Below, in pieces: positions 45,082 through 55,465 of a stretch of 64,000 bases of DNA (the first letter of the stretch is position 1; the number at the start of each line of letters is the position of its first letter). Under the pieces are notes generated by a model that was not told the DNA's origin, made no database searches, and was given only the letters and a program-made list of their open reading frames with translations. The position numbers and the translations under genes are program-made. This DNA comes from Moorena producens 3L (GTDB taxonomy: Bacteria; Cyanobacteriota; Cyanobacteriia; Cyanobacteriales; Coleofasciculaceae). Where the stretch lies: NCBI RefSeq assembly GCF_000211815.1, contig NZ_GL890823.1, positions 92,369 to 156,368 of the forward strand. The letters run 5' to 3'.

Positions 45082-46053
45082 ATGGCAATCAAAGCTTTCG
45101 TCACTGGAGGAACAGGGTTTATCGGTGCTCATGTTGTGCGATCGCTACTTGAAGCAGGATACTCCGTGCGAGCTCTGGTGCGCCCTACTAGCCAACTCGA
45201 TAACCTCCAGGGTCTAGATATAGAAGTCGTTATCGGTGACTTAAACGATCCAGGTTTGTCCCAACTGATGCAGGGATGTCAGGTATTATTTCATGTCGCT
45301 GCCCATTATTCCCTGTGGCAAGCGGATCGAGATTTACTCTATCGTAACAATGTCGAGGGAACCCGTAATGTGCTACAAAGTGCTGGTAAAGCTGGGATTG
45401 AACGCACTGTTTACACCAGTTCAGTAGCGGCTATTGGTGTGGGTAAACCTGGGGAAATTGTGGATGAAACCCATCAGAGTCCTGTAGAGAAATTGGTGGG
45501 TGACTATAAAAAATCTAAGTTTTTTGCTGAACGGGAAGCAATCAAGGCAGCTGAATCTGGTCAAGATGTGGTGATTGTTAATCCTAGCGCTCCCATTGGT
45601 CCGATGGATATTAAGCCAACTCCTACCGGAGAAATCATTGTGCGCTTCTTACAGCAGAAAATGCCATTTTATTTGGATACGGGATTAAATTTTATTGATG
45701 TGCGGGATGTGGCTCAGGGTCACCTGTTGGCGTTAGACCGGGGGAAAAAAGGCGATCGCTATATTTTAGGTAACCAAAATCTATCTTTCAAATCCTTATT
45801 GGAGCAACTTGCGGACATTACTGGATTGAGTGCGCCTCAAAAAACTGTTCCGGTCTGGCTACCGCTGAGTATGGCTTGGATTGATGAGTGCGTGTTGACT
45901 GCTTTCGGGAAAACCCCTTCTATTCCGCTCAATGGGGTGCGTATGGCACAACACCCAATGTATTACGATGCCTCGAAAGCGGTGAGAGAGTTAGGGTTAC
46001 CCCAATCTTCGATTAGGAAAGCCCTCAAGGATGCTGTTGATTGGTTGAGGTAA
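45082..46053 (+). CDS. hpnA: Hopanoid-associated sugar epimerase HpnA
   Basis: A 323-aa NAD(P)-dependent short-chain epimerase. TGGTGFIGAHVVRSLLEAGY binds the cofactor; the catalytic Tyr-Lys pair is in VGDYKKSKFFAE. NPSAPIGPMDIKPTPTGEIIVRFL is characteristic of HpnA. It acts in making the side-chain sugar part of extended hopanoids. hpnH lies 450 bases downstream on the same strand, which supports the assignment. Confidence 0.9.
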   Translation: MAIKAFVTGGTGFIGAHVVRSLLEAGYSVRALVRPTSQLDNLQGLDIEVVIGDLNDPGLSQLMQGCQVLFHVAAHYSLWQADRDLLYRNNVEGTRNVLQSAGKAGIERTVYTSSVAAIGVGKPGEIVDETHQSPVEKLVGDYKKSKFFAEREAIKAAESGQDVVIVNPSAPIGPMDIKPTPTGEIIVRFLQQKMPFYLDTGLNFIDVRDVAQGHLLALDRGKKGDRYILGNQNLSFKSLLEQLADITGLSAPQKTVPVWLPLSMAWIDECVLTAFGKTPSIPLNGVRMAQHPMYYDASKAVRELGLPQSSIRKALKDAVDWLR

Positions 46054-46063
46054 GGGAACAGCG

Positions 46064-46385
46064 GATCTGGGAACAGGGAGCAGGGACTGAGGCCGTAGGC
46101 CACGCTACGCGAACGGAGCAGGGAGCAGGGAACAGGGAATAGATAGACTTTTGGCAGCTTTAAAAAAGTTAACACAGTTCCGTTTATTTATCTCTAGGTA
46201 CTTACCGCTGGCGGCAGGAAATAGGGAAACCGAGAACTGCGGCGAAATCTAGGATTTTAAGCAATTCGCGAACAGTATTGTTAATACCAAGTTGCGGTCA
46301 AACGTACAACTTTCTCTTCCGCCTATCTCCCTATCTCCCTATCTCCCTATCTCCCTATCTCCCTATCTCCCTATCTCCCTATCCA
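46064..46385. repeat. Mixed repeats between hpnA and hpnH
   Basis: A GGGAGCAG heptamer run carrying one GAGGCCGTAGGCCACGCTAC unit (46075-46140), then about eight CCCTATCT octamers (46318-46383). The remaining gap up to 46509 is unique DNA holding the hpnH start region. Confidence 0.8.
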
Positions 46386-46509
46386 ACCAATCACTCTCTT
46401 TGAATGCAACTCGGTATAATTTATCGGCGAGGCTGATCATAGTTCAAGCTGTAGGGTAATCATGATTACCCTCAATGATTAGCGTTAATTATATGGTGTG
46501 AGGACAATT

Positions 46510-47529
46510 ATGGCAATTCAATTACAACAAGCCCTTGATGTCGGAAAGTATATTGTTACCCAGCGTCTTTTGGGTCGTAAACGCTTTCCCCTGGTGCTGA
46601 TGTTGGAACCTCTGTTCCGCTGTAATCTAGCTTGTTCCGGTTGTGGCAAAATCCAGCATCCTACGGAAATACTCAAGCGCCAGCTAACTCCTGAAGAGTG
46701 CTTTGCTGCGGTGAAAGAGTGTGGTGTTCCTGTGGTTTCTATTCCGGGGGGAGAACCTCTGCTTCATCCACAAATTGACGAAATTGTCAAGGGTTTAGTG
46801 GCATGGCGAAAGTATGTCTATCTCTGTACCAATGGGTTGTTGTTAGAGAAGTCTCTGGATAAGTTCCAACCTTCCCCTTACCTGACTTTCAGCGTTCACT
46901 TGGATGGCTTACGGGAACGGCATGATCAGTGTGTGGACCGTCAGGGGGTATTTGATAAGGTGGTGCAGGCAATTCGAGCGGCTAAAGCTAGGGGATTTCG
47001 TGTGACTACTAACACGACGGTGTTTGAGGGAACTGATCCTAAGGAAATCCAGGAGTTCTTTGATTTCTTGGCCATGTTAGGTATTGATGGCATGATGGTT
47101 TCTCCTGGATATAGTTATGAATGGGCACCAGATCAGGAGCATTTCCTGAAGCGGGAACAGACTAAGGCGATGTTCCGGGAAATTTTAGCGCCTTTGAAGG
47201 CTGGGAAGAAAACCTGGAATTTTAACCATAATCCTTTATTTTTGGATTTCCTGATCGGGGAGAAAGATTACGAGTGTAGCCCTTGGGGAAGTCCTAGTTA
47301 CAGTGTTTTGGGGTGGCAAAAGCCTTGCTATTTGTTAAATGAAGGGCATTATTCCACTTTTAAGGAATTGCTGGAGGAAACGAATTGGGATCAGTATGGT
47401 CGCGCTAGTGGTAATCCTAAGTGTGCCGATTGTATGGTCCATTGTGGGTATGAGCCTACGGCGGCTATGGATGCGTTTCAGCCCCAGAATATGGTTCGTG
47501 CTATGGGCAGTGTGTTAGGAGGGGTTTAA
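46510..47529 (+). CDS. hpnH: Adenosyl-hopene transferase HpnH (radical SAM)
   Basis: 339 aa from the ATG at 46510, preceded by GAGG eight bases upstream; a GTG four codons earlier is also in frame. The radical-SAM cluster is LFRCNLACSGCGKI (CX3CX2C). VVSIPGGEPLLHPQI binds SAM, and a C-terminal Cys set (PKCADCMVHCGYEP) forms a SPASM-like region. It attaches a 5'-deoxyadenosyl group to the hopene skeleton, the first step to bacteriohopanepolyols. With hpnA it forms a small hopanoid-tailoring pair. Confidence 0.93.
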   Translation: MAIQLQQALDVGKYIVTQRLLGRKRFPLVLMLEPLFRCNLACSGCGKIQHPTEILKRQLTPEECFAAVKECGVPVVSIPGGEPLLHPQIDEIVKGLVAWRKYVYLCTNGLLLEKSLDKFQPSPYLTFSVHLDGLRERHDQCVDRQGVFDKVVQAIRAAKARGFRVTTNTTVFEGTDPKEIQEFFDFLAMLGIDGMMVSPGYSYEWAPDQEHFLKREQTKAMFREILAPLKAGKKTWNFNHNPLFLDFLIGEKDYECSPWGSPSYSVLGWQKPCYLLNEGHYSTFKELLEETNWDQYGRASGNPKCADCMVHCGYEPTAAMDAFQPQNMVRAMGSVLGGV

Positions 47530-47820
47530 ACCTGACCAATTTCCCAGACCATAAAGCTGGCGCTAGTTCCTAGGTCTAAGTGGTGATGGATTGCTAAGCC
47601 TGGCAGGATCGGCAAGGTCAACTTGAGCACAATACACACAATACAATAAAAGCGATCGCATTAATCTGAGGCGCACGAATAAATGCGATCGCATTAATCT
47701 TAGCTTTCTGATTCTTGATTAAATTGACATTGAAATCAACTTCAAGGTCATTATTGAATTGGGAATGAATTGGTTTTACTAAAACCCCATTATCTGCTGC
47801 CCCTTATCTAATCACAAAAA
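47530..47820. other. Intergenic region with a repeated HIP1 unit
   Basis: Two copies of GCGATCGCATTAATCT (47652-47667 and 47687-47702) 35 bases apart flank a short spacer. No gene is seen. Confidence 0.5.
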
Positions 47821-49926
47821 TTAAAATTTAAATCCTAATAAATTCCAATAATTTAGGAGCCAGATAAATAGCCATGCCGCTAGCATACTCAAACAATAAT
47901 ACCCTCGTCTGATCCAAGACCAATTTTTGTCTCTCCAAGCCAGTAAACCAATAATCGATACTACAGTAGTCAAGCCTGTGGTGACAATGGGTAGATAAAG
48001 TAACGCAATCATCACAGGGGGGATTCCGAAGAAAAATTCCCAGAAATCTATTATACTAATAGCTATCCCCATCCCGCTGAAAAAGCATAAATTCAAGATA
48101 CTAATCAGACCAATGATCAACTCCACCAGACGAGTATGTCGTGAAACTAGAGATAAGCTTTGATTTTTGCGGCTAATTAATGGTCTAATTAGCCAAACCA
48201 AACATCCCCATAGGAAGATTAGCACACAAAATCCTACCAGTCCAACCTGTAAAACAAGAGTTTCGTACCAGGCTAACTTTTCATAGGTTAAATGGACATG
48301 ACTACTCAAAGACATAGCAGTAATTTTACCCTGACTATCTTTCCGAAAACTTATATACATATTGCTGTCAGGATAGCGAAATAGGAGTGGCTCAAATTCC
48401 TCCCATTTACTTCCTCCTGGAAATACAGTTAAGGTGCGGTCTGGATTAGTTTTAATAGTAAATAATCGTCCAGATTCCAGCAAAACCATGGCTAGTTTAA
48501 CCAGGGAGTTTCGAGGATATCGAATGAAGCGATAGCCGCCATTAATTTGTTGATATTGCTGTTGATATTGCTGTTTATAATGCTGGGTACTATTAGCTTG
48601 AGGGCTAGCTTTAGAGCTAGCTTCAGGGATAGGTTTAATAATCGTTTCAGTAGGTGAGGTAATGGTCTACTGTACAGGATAATAACGATCTAAAAACTGT
48701 TCAACCAAGTCGTCTCGCAAATTCTCATTAAGACTGTTACGATTGTAAGCAATATAGAAACCTAACTTTTGTTCTGGGATTAAAAACACCAGATTAGTAT
48801 ACCCTGACATGCTACCGCCATGCTCAATTATCCGTTGATTATTCACAAAGCGCTCAAAAAAACCATAAGTAGATCCTGCCGATTGAGGAATGTTCGGAAA
48901 ATTAGTATAGTGTTGGTGGTGCATATCCTTTACTGTAGTATCATTCAGGATACGCTGTTTACGATAACGACCTCCCTGTAAATGAGCAATCATAAAGTGG
49001 GCCATGTCTTCAGCAGTAGTAGTTAAAGCTGTAGTAGGAACACTTTTATTACAGGTAAAGGCTTGCTTTAGATAATTGCCATTTTTGTACCGATATCCTA
49101 CAGCTAAGTTAGCTGCCAGCTGATACGGTAATGGTTGCTGAAAACTACTTTGACTCATATCCAAAGGTTGTAGGATAGTTTGGTCAATATATTCACTGAA
49201 AGGAATTCCAGCAACCACTTCTACTAAGTAACCTGCCAATGCTAATCCTACATCACCATAAACATATAATTGACCTGGTGGTCGCACTCGCTCTGGTAAA
49301 TTTTCTGTGAGAAATTTTTCTAAGGATAGCAGCTTAGACTGGCAACGAGTGGCTCCGCCAATCACCCAAGCTACATCGAATCCATCAGTATGAGTTAAGA
49401 GATGATCAACTGTAATTGGCTTAAATTTATCAGTCTTAATTTGAAATTACTTAAGATACTGGTTAATATCTTCATGTAGCTTAAGCTTACCTTGCTCGAC
49501 TAGTTGCATTACTGCTGTAGAGGTAACTAGTTTAGATACAGAGCCTACACGAAACAGAGTTTTGTTAGGAATAACCGGTATCTTATCCTCAAGGTTAGCG
49601 TAGCCGTAGCCTTTCGAGAAGAGAATCTTGTCATCTTTTACTAAGGTGAATACGGCACCAGGAATATGATTTTCTGCCATTTGATTGACAAAAAAGTCGT
49701 CACTAAATTTTTCTATATCCTGGAATTTAGTTAGTTCTAACTGGGAATCATTGGCTGTAGATACCATAGGCAAATCCTGATTAGATACATTCAAGGATTC
49801 CTGAGCAAATACGGGCAGTACAGAAACACTAAGAATCAAGATAGCTAAACTTATTGATTGAATCAGCTTTAATAATCTATATACTATTTTTTTCAATAGT
49901 TTTAGATTTGATAAATTTTTGCTCAA
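47821..49926 (-). pseudogene. Beta-lactamase-family serine hydrolase with two in-frame stop codons
   Basis: The whole 2106 bases read in one frame except for TAA at 49447-49449 and TAG at 48667-48669. The first segment (159 codons) has a signal peptide and the class C/PBP4-type nucleophile VGSVSKLVTS with the Lys. The second holds the rest of the catalytic domain: HLLTHTDGF, YVYGDVGLALAGYLVE with the Tyr, and HGGSMSGY. The third is a linker and then several membrane helices (VGFCVLIFLWGC and others), as in serine hydrolases with a C-terminal membrane domain. No frameshift has occurred. CAG to TAG explains the second stop well. The original role was probably a D-amino acid or peptide-related hydrolase of the envelope. 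Confidence 0.8.
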
Positions 49927-49927
49927 A

Positions 49928-50109
49928 GGGAATCGGGAATCGGGAATCGGGAATCGGGAATCGGGAATCGGGAATCGGGAATCGGGAATCGGGAATCGGG
50001 AATCGGGAATCGGGAATCGGGAATCGGGAATCGGGAATCGGGAATCGGGAATCGGGAATCGGGAATCGGGAATCGGGAATCGGGAATCGGGAATCGGGAA
50101 TCGGGAATC
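49928..50109. repeat. Heptanucleotide array (GGGAATC)n
   Basis: About 26 perfect GGGAATC copies just upstream of the broken hydrolase's start, so no ribosome site is left before it. Followed by short CCTGTTGCCT variants. Confidence 0.95.
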
Positions 50110-50204
50110 GTAAAGCTAAATCTGTTACCTGTTGCCTATTACCTGTTCCTCAGTCAACAATCAAGCAACATTAAACCTACCCTTCACCGAACGCCAAAGG
50201 CGAA

Positions 50205-50356
50205 CAACATTCAACATTCAACTTTTACCCAACCTTCAACCTTCACCCAACATTCAACCTTCAACCAACATTCAACCTTCAACCAACATTCAACCTTCAA
50301 CCAACATTCAACCTTCAACCAAATTTAAACCTTCAACCAACTTTCAACCTTCAACA
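50205..50356. repeat. 18-bp tandem repeat (CAACCTTCAACCAACATT)n
   Basis: About seven imperfect copies. The array runs into the 3' end of the following gene: the last codons and stop of the ABC ATPase (50344-50356) lie in the array. Confidence 0.85.
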
Positions 50357-51570
50357 ACATCCCAACGAAGCGGTGGGCTAATAATACCTTTTTCGCTATC
50401 TTTTGAACGCACTAAAAGCTGATACACATGCCAATGGTAGTCATAGGTATAAGCCCGATTCGGTTCATAAACCCCAACATCAACAAAATACTTACCACCG
50501 TTTAAATCTAAGCGGGATAGATGGAGTTTTATTTTTCCTTTACCTTTAATACCTGGTAAGGATGCTCCCATGGTAGTTGTGTTAGTCTCAAGACAGATTT
50601 GACCATCTTCAGTGCTAATGATGACACTAAAAATTAGTCCATCAATTGGTTGAAGTGACAAGTACTCAATGTCAATGGCCAAGGAATCACCACTATTAAT
50701 CTCTAAGCTAGGTAACAGCAGCACATCGGTAATTTCTACTTCTAGAGAGCCAAACCGGTTTTCATTCATTCGCAGTTCCACACCAGACCTAGTCAGTTGG
50801 GCAGGTCTGTTGGGAGTAGGTTGCTGGGTTTGCGATCGCATTTGATTGACATACTGTCCTGCTACCACTTTTGGCTCACCGTAAGCCATGATTTGTCCTT
50901 GTTGTAGCCACAAAGCGCGATCGCAAAGTTGCTCAATTTGCTCGCTACTGTGAGAAATTAGGACAATAGCACAGCCAGACTCTTTCAACTGAGCAATTCG
51001 TTCCAAGCACTTAGCCTGAAATGCCAAATCCCCAACGGACAGAAACTCATCAACTAGCATCACATCTGGGTCTGTGTGTACAGCCACCGAAAACGCCAGC
51101 CGCATCTGCATCCCTGTACTATAAGTGCGGACTGGGTTATCGATAAACTGCTCAAGTTCAGCAAACGTCACGATTTCATCAAAACGCCGCCCCACCTCTT
51201 GACGAGTAAGACCTGCTACAACACCACTAACAAAAGCGTTTTCTCGCCCAGTCAAATCTGGATGGAAACCAGCCCCCAAATCCAGCAGCGCTCCAATGGA
51301 GCCATTAACCCTAACCTTCCCTTCATCCGGTTTTCCAACCCCACCAATCAAGCGCAATAACGTTGATTTACCTGCTCCATTGTGACCGAGAATGCCTAGC
51401 ATTTGGCCTGGGGAAACCTTGAACGTAATATTCCGCAACGCCCAAAACCCTTCCGCTGCCATAATATGCCGAAAACCCGACAGCGCCGCCTCCATAATAG
51501 TAAGCGGTCGCTCAGGATGATAGTAGTTAAAGCGTTTACCGAGTCCTTGAACAATAATTGCATCAACCAT
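50344..51570 (-). CDS. ABC transporter ATPase, Wzt-like polysaccharide exporter
   Basis: A 408-aa protein. Walker A GHNGAGKSTLLRL near residue 55, signature YSTGMQMRLAFS near 140, Walker B DVMLVDEFLSVGD near 165 and the switch His in LISHSSEQ. The C-terminal 150 residues (GSLEVEITDVLLLPSLEINSG... DLNGGKYFVDVGVYEPN) are a Wzt-type carbohydrate-binding domain that recognises the chain end. It drives export of a lipid-linked polysaccharide. The start directly follows the permease stop, with GAGGAA inside the permease gene. The final VEG and stop derive from the repeat array. Confidence 0.93.
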   Translation of the reverse strand: MVDAIIVQGLGKRFNYYHPERPLTIMEAALSGFRHIMAAEGFWALRNITFKVSPGQMLGILGHNGAGKSTLLRLIGGVGKPDEGKVRVNGSIGALLDLGAGFHPDLTGRENAFVSGVVAGLTRQEVGRRFDEIVTFAELEQFIDNPVRTYSTGMQMRLAFSVAVHTDPDVMLVDEFLSVGDLAFQAKCLERIAQLKESGCAIVLISHSSEQIEQLCDRALWLQQGQIMAYGEPKVVAGQYVNQMRSQTQQPTPNRPAQLTRSGVELRMNENRFGSLEVEITDVLLLPSLEINSGDSLAIDIEYLSLQPIDGLIFSVIISTEDGQICLETNTTTMGASLPGIKGKGKIKLHLSRLDLNGGKYFVDVGVYEPNRAYTYDYHWHVYQLLVRSKDSEKGIISPPLRWDVVEG

Positions 51571-52380
51571 CTATAATTCCTCCACAAAGCGATCGCTCTG
51601 CCACCGGAAAATTTGAAGACCGATAGGTAAAAACACTGCCGTGACCAAAGCCATAACTAGCAGAGCTATCCAATCCGGTGGTGTTCCTTTAATTAGTACA
51701 GCGCGATAGGCGGTAACCAGATGCACCATCGGGTTAAGGTAATAGAAAAACTGGTAATTTTTGGGCACATTAGTAATTTCATAAAAAATAGGTGTGAGAT
51801 AAAAAAACAGCTGTAGAAGTACACCGATAGTATGCTGGGTGTCGCGAAATATTACATTAAGCCCAGCTAGTATATAGGCTAAACTAATGGTAACGGAAAA
51901 CTGTAGAGCTTGTAGGATTGGTAACAGTATAATTACTGGCTGTAGCTGAACACCATCGATTAACAGAAAGATAACTAATATTGGCAGGGCTAGAATAAAG
52001 TGAATCAGACCTGTTGTTACGGTAACCACCGGTAAGATAGCGTTGGGAAAACCCGGTTGTCGGATCAGGGGGCGATTACTAATAATCACCCCAGTGGCTT
52101 GAAAAAGAGACGTGTTAAACCATGTCCATACCAACAAACCAGAAAATGCAAAGGAGGTATATTGAGGAATATCAACCGACAATACAAAACGGAAAACAAA
52201 GGAAAATACAGCTAGCTGGAGTAGTGGATTAAGCAGCATCCAAGCTACTCCCAAAACTGACCGTTTGTAGAGTAGCTTCATCTCCCGATTAACTAGCTCT
52301 CGTAGCAAATCATAGAGATAAGAAAGCCGCCACTTGTAAAATTGTTTGAGTTTTGATTTTCGATGTTGTATTGAAGACAT
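51571..52380 (-). CDS. ABC transporter permease, Wzm-like
   Basis: 269 aa from the ATG at 52380 (a TTG start would add 11 residues). Six membrane helices in the ABC-2 arrangement; LVNREMKLLYKRSVLGVAWMLLNPLLQL at the first helix and the RPGFPN-type RQPGFPNAILPV loop are typical of polysaccharide exporters. It pairs with the ATPase, forming a transcription unit with translational coupling. Confidence 0.92.
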   Translation of the reverse strand: MSSIQHRKSKLKQFYKWRLSYLYDLLRELVNREMKLLYKRSVLGVAWMLLNPLLQLAVFSFVFRFVLSVDIPQYTSFAFSGLLVWTWFNTSLFQATGVIISNRPLIRQPGFPNAILPVVTVTTGLIHFILALPILVIFLLIDGVQLQPVIILLPILQALQFSVTISLAYILAGLNVIFRDTQHTIGVLLQLFFYLTPIFYEITNVPKNYQFFYYLNPMVHLVTAYRAVLIKGTPPDWIALLVMALVTAVFLPIGLQIFRWQSDRFVEEL

Positions 52381-52413
52381 TGGAGTAATATAGCATTTGA
52401 CAGCAGTTGTCAA

Positions 52414-52728
52414 TTGGTTTAGGTAATTTCGCCCTCCCTGGTTTTTAGAGAGCAGGGAGCAGGGAGCAGGGAGCAGGGAGCAGTAAATAGGGAATAGTAG
52501 GAAATAGATCCGATTATTTGATGATCTATTTTAAAATGCTATATTACTATTTTTTTAGACTTTAATAAAGCAGTAAATTAAAGCTTGATAGGGCTTTATT
52601 CAACCCATTGTGATTTAATTTTTTAGTTATTCAAAAAAACTTAAAACCTTGATTAAATAAAAGTTTCAGTCTTTGGCTGAGATTATTGTTTTACGAGAGT
52701 GAAACAATATTGTGATAATTTTTGTTCC
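52414..52728. other. Intergenic region with a GGAGCAG heptamer array
   Basis: Five or six GGAGCAG units at 52450-52485, then unique AT-rich DNA. It must contain the promoter for the permease-ATPase pair. A CTCCCTA/CTCCCGA array begins at 52723. Confidence 0.6.
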
Positions 52729-52816
52729 CTACTCCCTACTCCCTACTCCCGACTCCCGACTCCCGACTCCCGACTCCCTACTCCCGACTCCCGACTCCCT
52801 ACTCCCTACTCCCTTT
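52723..52816. repeat. Heptanucleotide array (CTCCCTA/CTCCCGA)n inside a gene end
   Basis: About thirteen units. Most of the array is translated: on the minus strand it encodes the GVGSRES repeats that form the C-terminus of the 907-aa glycosyltransferase. Confidence 0.92.
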
Positions 52817-55452
52817 GCTATACGACCTTCACGTTTAACCCGCAGATGGGACTGCCACAAAGACCAAACTCCAGCCAGATTACCTGTCATTTCCAACCAG
52901 ATTAGGGAGATTGGATAATCGCTCCAACCTCTGAGCCGTTGATAGATGCGAGATAAATGAGCAAGTGGCAATCCCAGCACTATTTGCACCAATCCTCGCC
53001 AATCCCCATCCTGTAGCCATGTGGTCAGATTGTAAGCAACATGACCTTTACTGTAGTTGTAAAGCTGACGATGTAGCTCTGCCATTTCAGTGCGATGCTT
53101 ATGCCAGACATAAGCGCTTGGCTCATAGATGAGGGTGTAGCCAGCTTTAAGTACTTTATAGAATAAGTAAGTATCTTCACCAACTCCTGAAGGCATACCG
53201 GGACCGAGGGCTTCGTTCATTAGACCAATCTTGGGATGACTAAAGATACTGGCACGAAAAGCAGCATTAGCGGTTGCTCCTAACTGCCAAGTTGGTACAG
53301 CATGGCGTGAAAAGGATTCAAACCAATCTCCGTTAACCTCAAACTCCTCAAAGCCCCGTCCCAAGCCGCCATAATTTTCAAAACACTGCTGGGCATTGGT
53401 TTCCAACTGTAGGGGCAAAACATTACCTGTGACAATCATCACATCCGCTCTAGCAAAAGGAGCGATTAGTTTTTCTAACCAATCCGGTGGCACAGTAACA
53501 TCATCATCCGTCGCAATCACAATATCCCCAGTACTAGCAACAAAGCCAGCATTGCGAGCATAAGCTAGTCCCTGACGGGATTCACTAACTAAGACAACAT
53601 CAGGAAACTCAGCAACCACTGGTGGAGTCAAACCAGAAGCGGGATGATTATCAACTACAATAATTTCCAATTGTCGAGTATACTTTTGGGCAACTATGCT
53701 GCACAAACACCTCCGCAAATCTTGGGGTCGATCATAGGTAGCGATGATAATAGAGATTGGTATTTTATCAGGTAAACAGGTTAGTAAATCAGTCTCTTTA
53801 TCCGTGACTTTATAGTGATTATTTAAGATAGATATTGCTTGAGTATAGCAGTAATACCTACTGAAGTTAAGGTTTACTTCCAGCAGCTTCATACCAAACT
53901 GATTGACAATAACCTCAATTAAGCGACTCTTGCTAATCCCTCGATCAGGGTTAGGAATATCAACGCTACCTAAAAGCTGATCATGCCATTTCACAAAGAC
54001 TCGTACTGATGAGTACTCTTTAACATCAGTTAATGCCTGTAAAGGTTCCCGTAGATCCACAGTCCGCACTGCCATACCTGGATTGGTTTTAACCTTTTGG
54101 ATTTCTTCCTTAGTCAGAGCAGGAAAGATAGGGTCAGAAAAAATCGGGTAGGGAGCACTATCTACATCCTCTTCTGTTTCCCGTTCTTGCTCACCGAAAG
54201 ATTTAGTAATCTCAGCAGCAGTGTGGCGAGCTTTGTGATAGCGAGTTAAACCAATGAAGCAGCCTTTTAATTCAGCCAGAATTAAATCCCGTGGGAAGCG
54301 AGTGGGATGTTTGAAACCAATCCACAGACGTCTTAAATTCCAATACACTATCCACCAGAGCAAAATCGACAAGAAAGAAAGACACTCATCTGGATAGGCA
54401 AAGAGACTACGGATACAGTAAGAAAACAGACCAATACTGTTATTAGTAATTTGCGTACGCAACTTAGCATAATCCCGTCGATGTCGATGGCGCACTATGG
54501 CACTAGGCTCATAGACGAGGGTATGTCCTTCCTTAACCACCCGGAAAAACATTTCTAAATCACCACCACCATTAGTCACAGTACCCACATCTAAAGCAGG
54601 GTCAAAGAAACCAATATCATCAAATACTGAGCGGCGATAAGCCATGTTTGCCCCTGTACCGAATTGTCCAGTACCCAGGAATTTCCAAGGCATTTTGTTG
54701 CCTCGATTAACCTGATACCACTTACGCCTCATGCCTCGCCCGAAGCCGCCATACATTTCAAACAGCACTTGTGCTTCGGTTTCCAATTCATAAGGCACAA
54801 CTAACCCAGTCACTGCCATAACGTCAGGATGTTTAATAAACACTAGCGCTAATGCTTTTACCCATCCTGAATCAACCACTACATCATCATCAGTATAGGC
54901 AATTATGTCTCCTTTAGCTTCAAGAACAGCTCGGTTTCTCGCCCAATCTAAACCCGGACGAGGTTCACAAATATAACGAACATTAGTATAAGTTTCCACC
55001 AGTTTATTAGTGTCATCACTGGTGGGAGCATTATCAACAACTAAAATATCTAAGTAAGGATAATCGAGTTGATTGATAGCGTCTAAACATAGAGCAAGAT
55101 CAGCAGTGCGATCGCGAGTACAAACCGCAACTGTTACTAACGGCAACTTGCCCTTATACTCTGGTGGTGACACATCAAACAAATCCTCAAGACACAACCT
55201 TTCGCGTCCGAGGGGTAAGGATAATCCATTGTACAAAAGGCGATTGATAATCGTCTCGCTATGGCCTTCCAGAATAAGTTTACTTAAGGTTTCTGCTGTG
55301 CAGTAACCATTAGTAATCGGTGCTTGAACATATCCAATTGGCGCACCATGGAAGCGAACCAGTCCTTTCACTGCAATATAGCCATCTAAACCATCAAGAG
55401 TAGTCAGGGGGCGGCTCAATTCAATGTCCACCACTTTGATTGGATAAAGCAT
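52729..55452 (-). CDS. Two-domain family 2 glycosyltransferase with repeat-derived tail
   Basis: 907 aa from the ATG at 55452. Two GT2 (GT-A fold) domains: one near residues 75-320 (VTVAVCTRDRTADLALCLDAI, AYTDDDVVV) and one near 575-800 (IPISIIIATYDRPQDLRRCL, VIATDDDVTVP). Each has the DxD metal site and a HRHRRDYA- or HKHRTEMAE-type block. Between them is about 250 residues with a weak hydrophobic part. The final 28 or so residues, GVGSRES repeated, are a translated heptamer array, probably not functional. It likely adds two sugars or uses two acceptors in cell-surface polysaccharide synthesis. Confidence 0.9.
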   Translation of the reverse strand: MLYPIKVVDIELSRPLTTLDGLDGYIAVKGLVRFHGAPIGYVQAPITNGYCTAETLSKLILEGHSETIINRLLYNGLSLPLGRERLCLEDLFDVSPPEYKGKLPLVTVAVCTRDRTADLALCLDAINQLDYPYLDILVVDNAPTSDDTNKLVETYTNVRYICEPRPGLDWARNRAVLEAKGDIIAYTDDDVVVDSGWVKALALVFIKHPDVMAVTGLVVPYELETEAQVLFEMYGGFGRGMRRKWYQVNRGNKMPWKFLGTGQFGTGANMAYRRSVFDDIGFFDPALDVGTVTNGGGDLEMFFRVVKEGHTLVYEPSAIVRHRHRRDYAKLRTQITNNSIGLFSYCIRSLFAYPDECLSFLSILLWWIVYWNLRRLWIGFKHPTRFPRDLILAELKGCFIGLTRYHKARHTAAEITKSFGEQERETEEDVDSAPYPIFSDPIFPALTKEEIQKVKTNPGMAVRTVDLREPLQALTDVKEYSSVRVFVKWHDQLLGSVDIPNPDRGISKSRLIEVIVNQFGMKLLEVNLNFSRYYCYTQAISILNNHYKVTDKETDLLTCLPDKIPISIIIATYDRPQDLRRCLCSIVAQKYTRQLEIIVVDNHPASGLTPPVVAEFPDVVLVSESRQGLAYARNAGFVASTGDIVIATDDDVTVPPDWLEKLIAPFARADVMIVTGNVLPLQLETNAQQCFENYGGLGRGFEEFEVNGDWFESFSRHAVPTWQLGATANAAFRASIFSHPKIGLMNEALGPGMPSGVGEDTYLFYKVLKAGYTLIYEPSAYVWHKHRTEMAELHRQLYNYSKGHVAYNLTTWLQDGDWRGLVQIVLGLPLAHLSRIYQRLRGWSDYPISLIWLEMTGNLAGVWSLWQSHLRVKREGRIAKGVGSRESGVGSRESGVGSRESGVGSRE

Positions 55453-55465
55453 AACCAAAACTTCC

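Noticed and set aside
49854..50174. RESGIGN repeat frames upstream of the serine hydrolase
   Set aside because: GGGAATC array translation.
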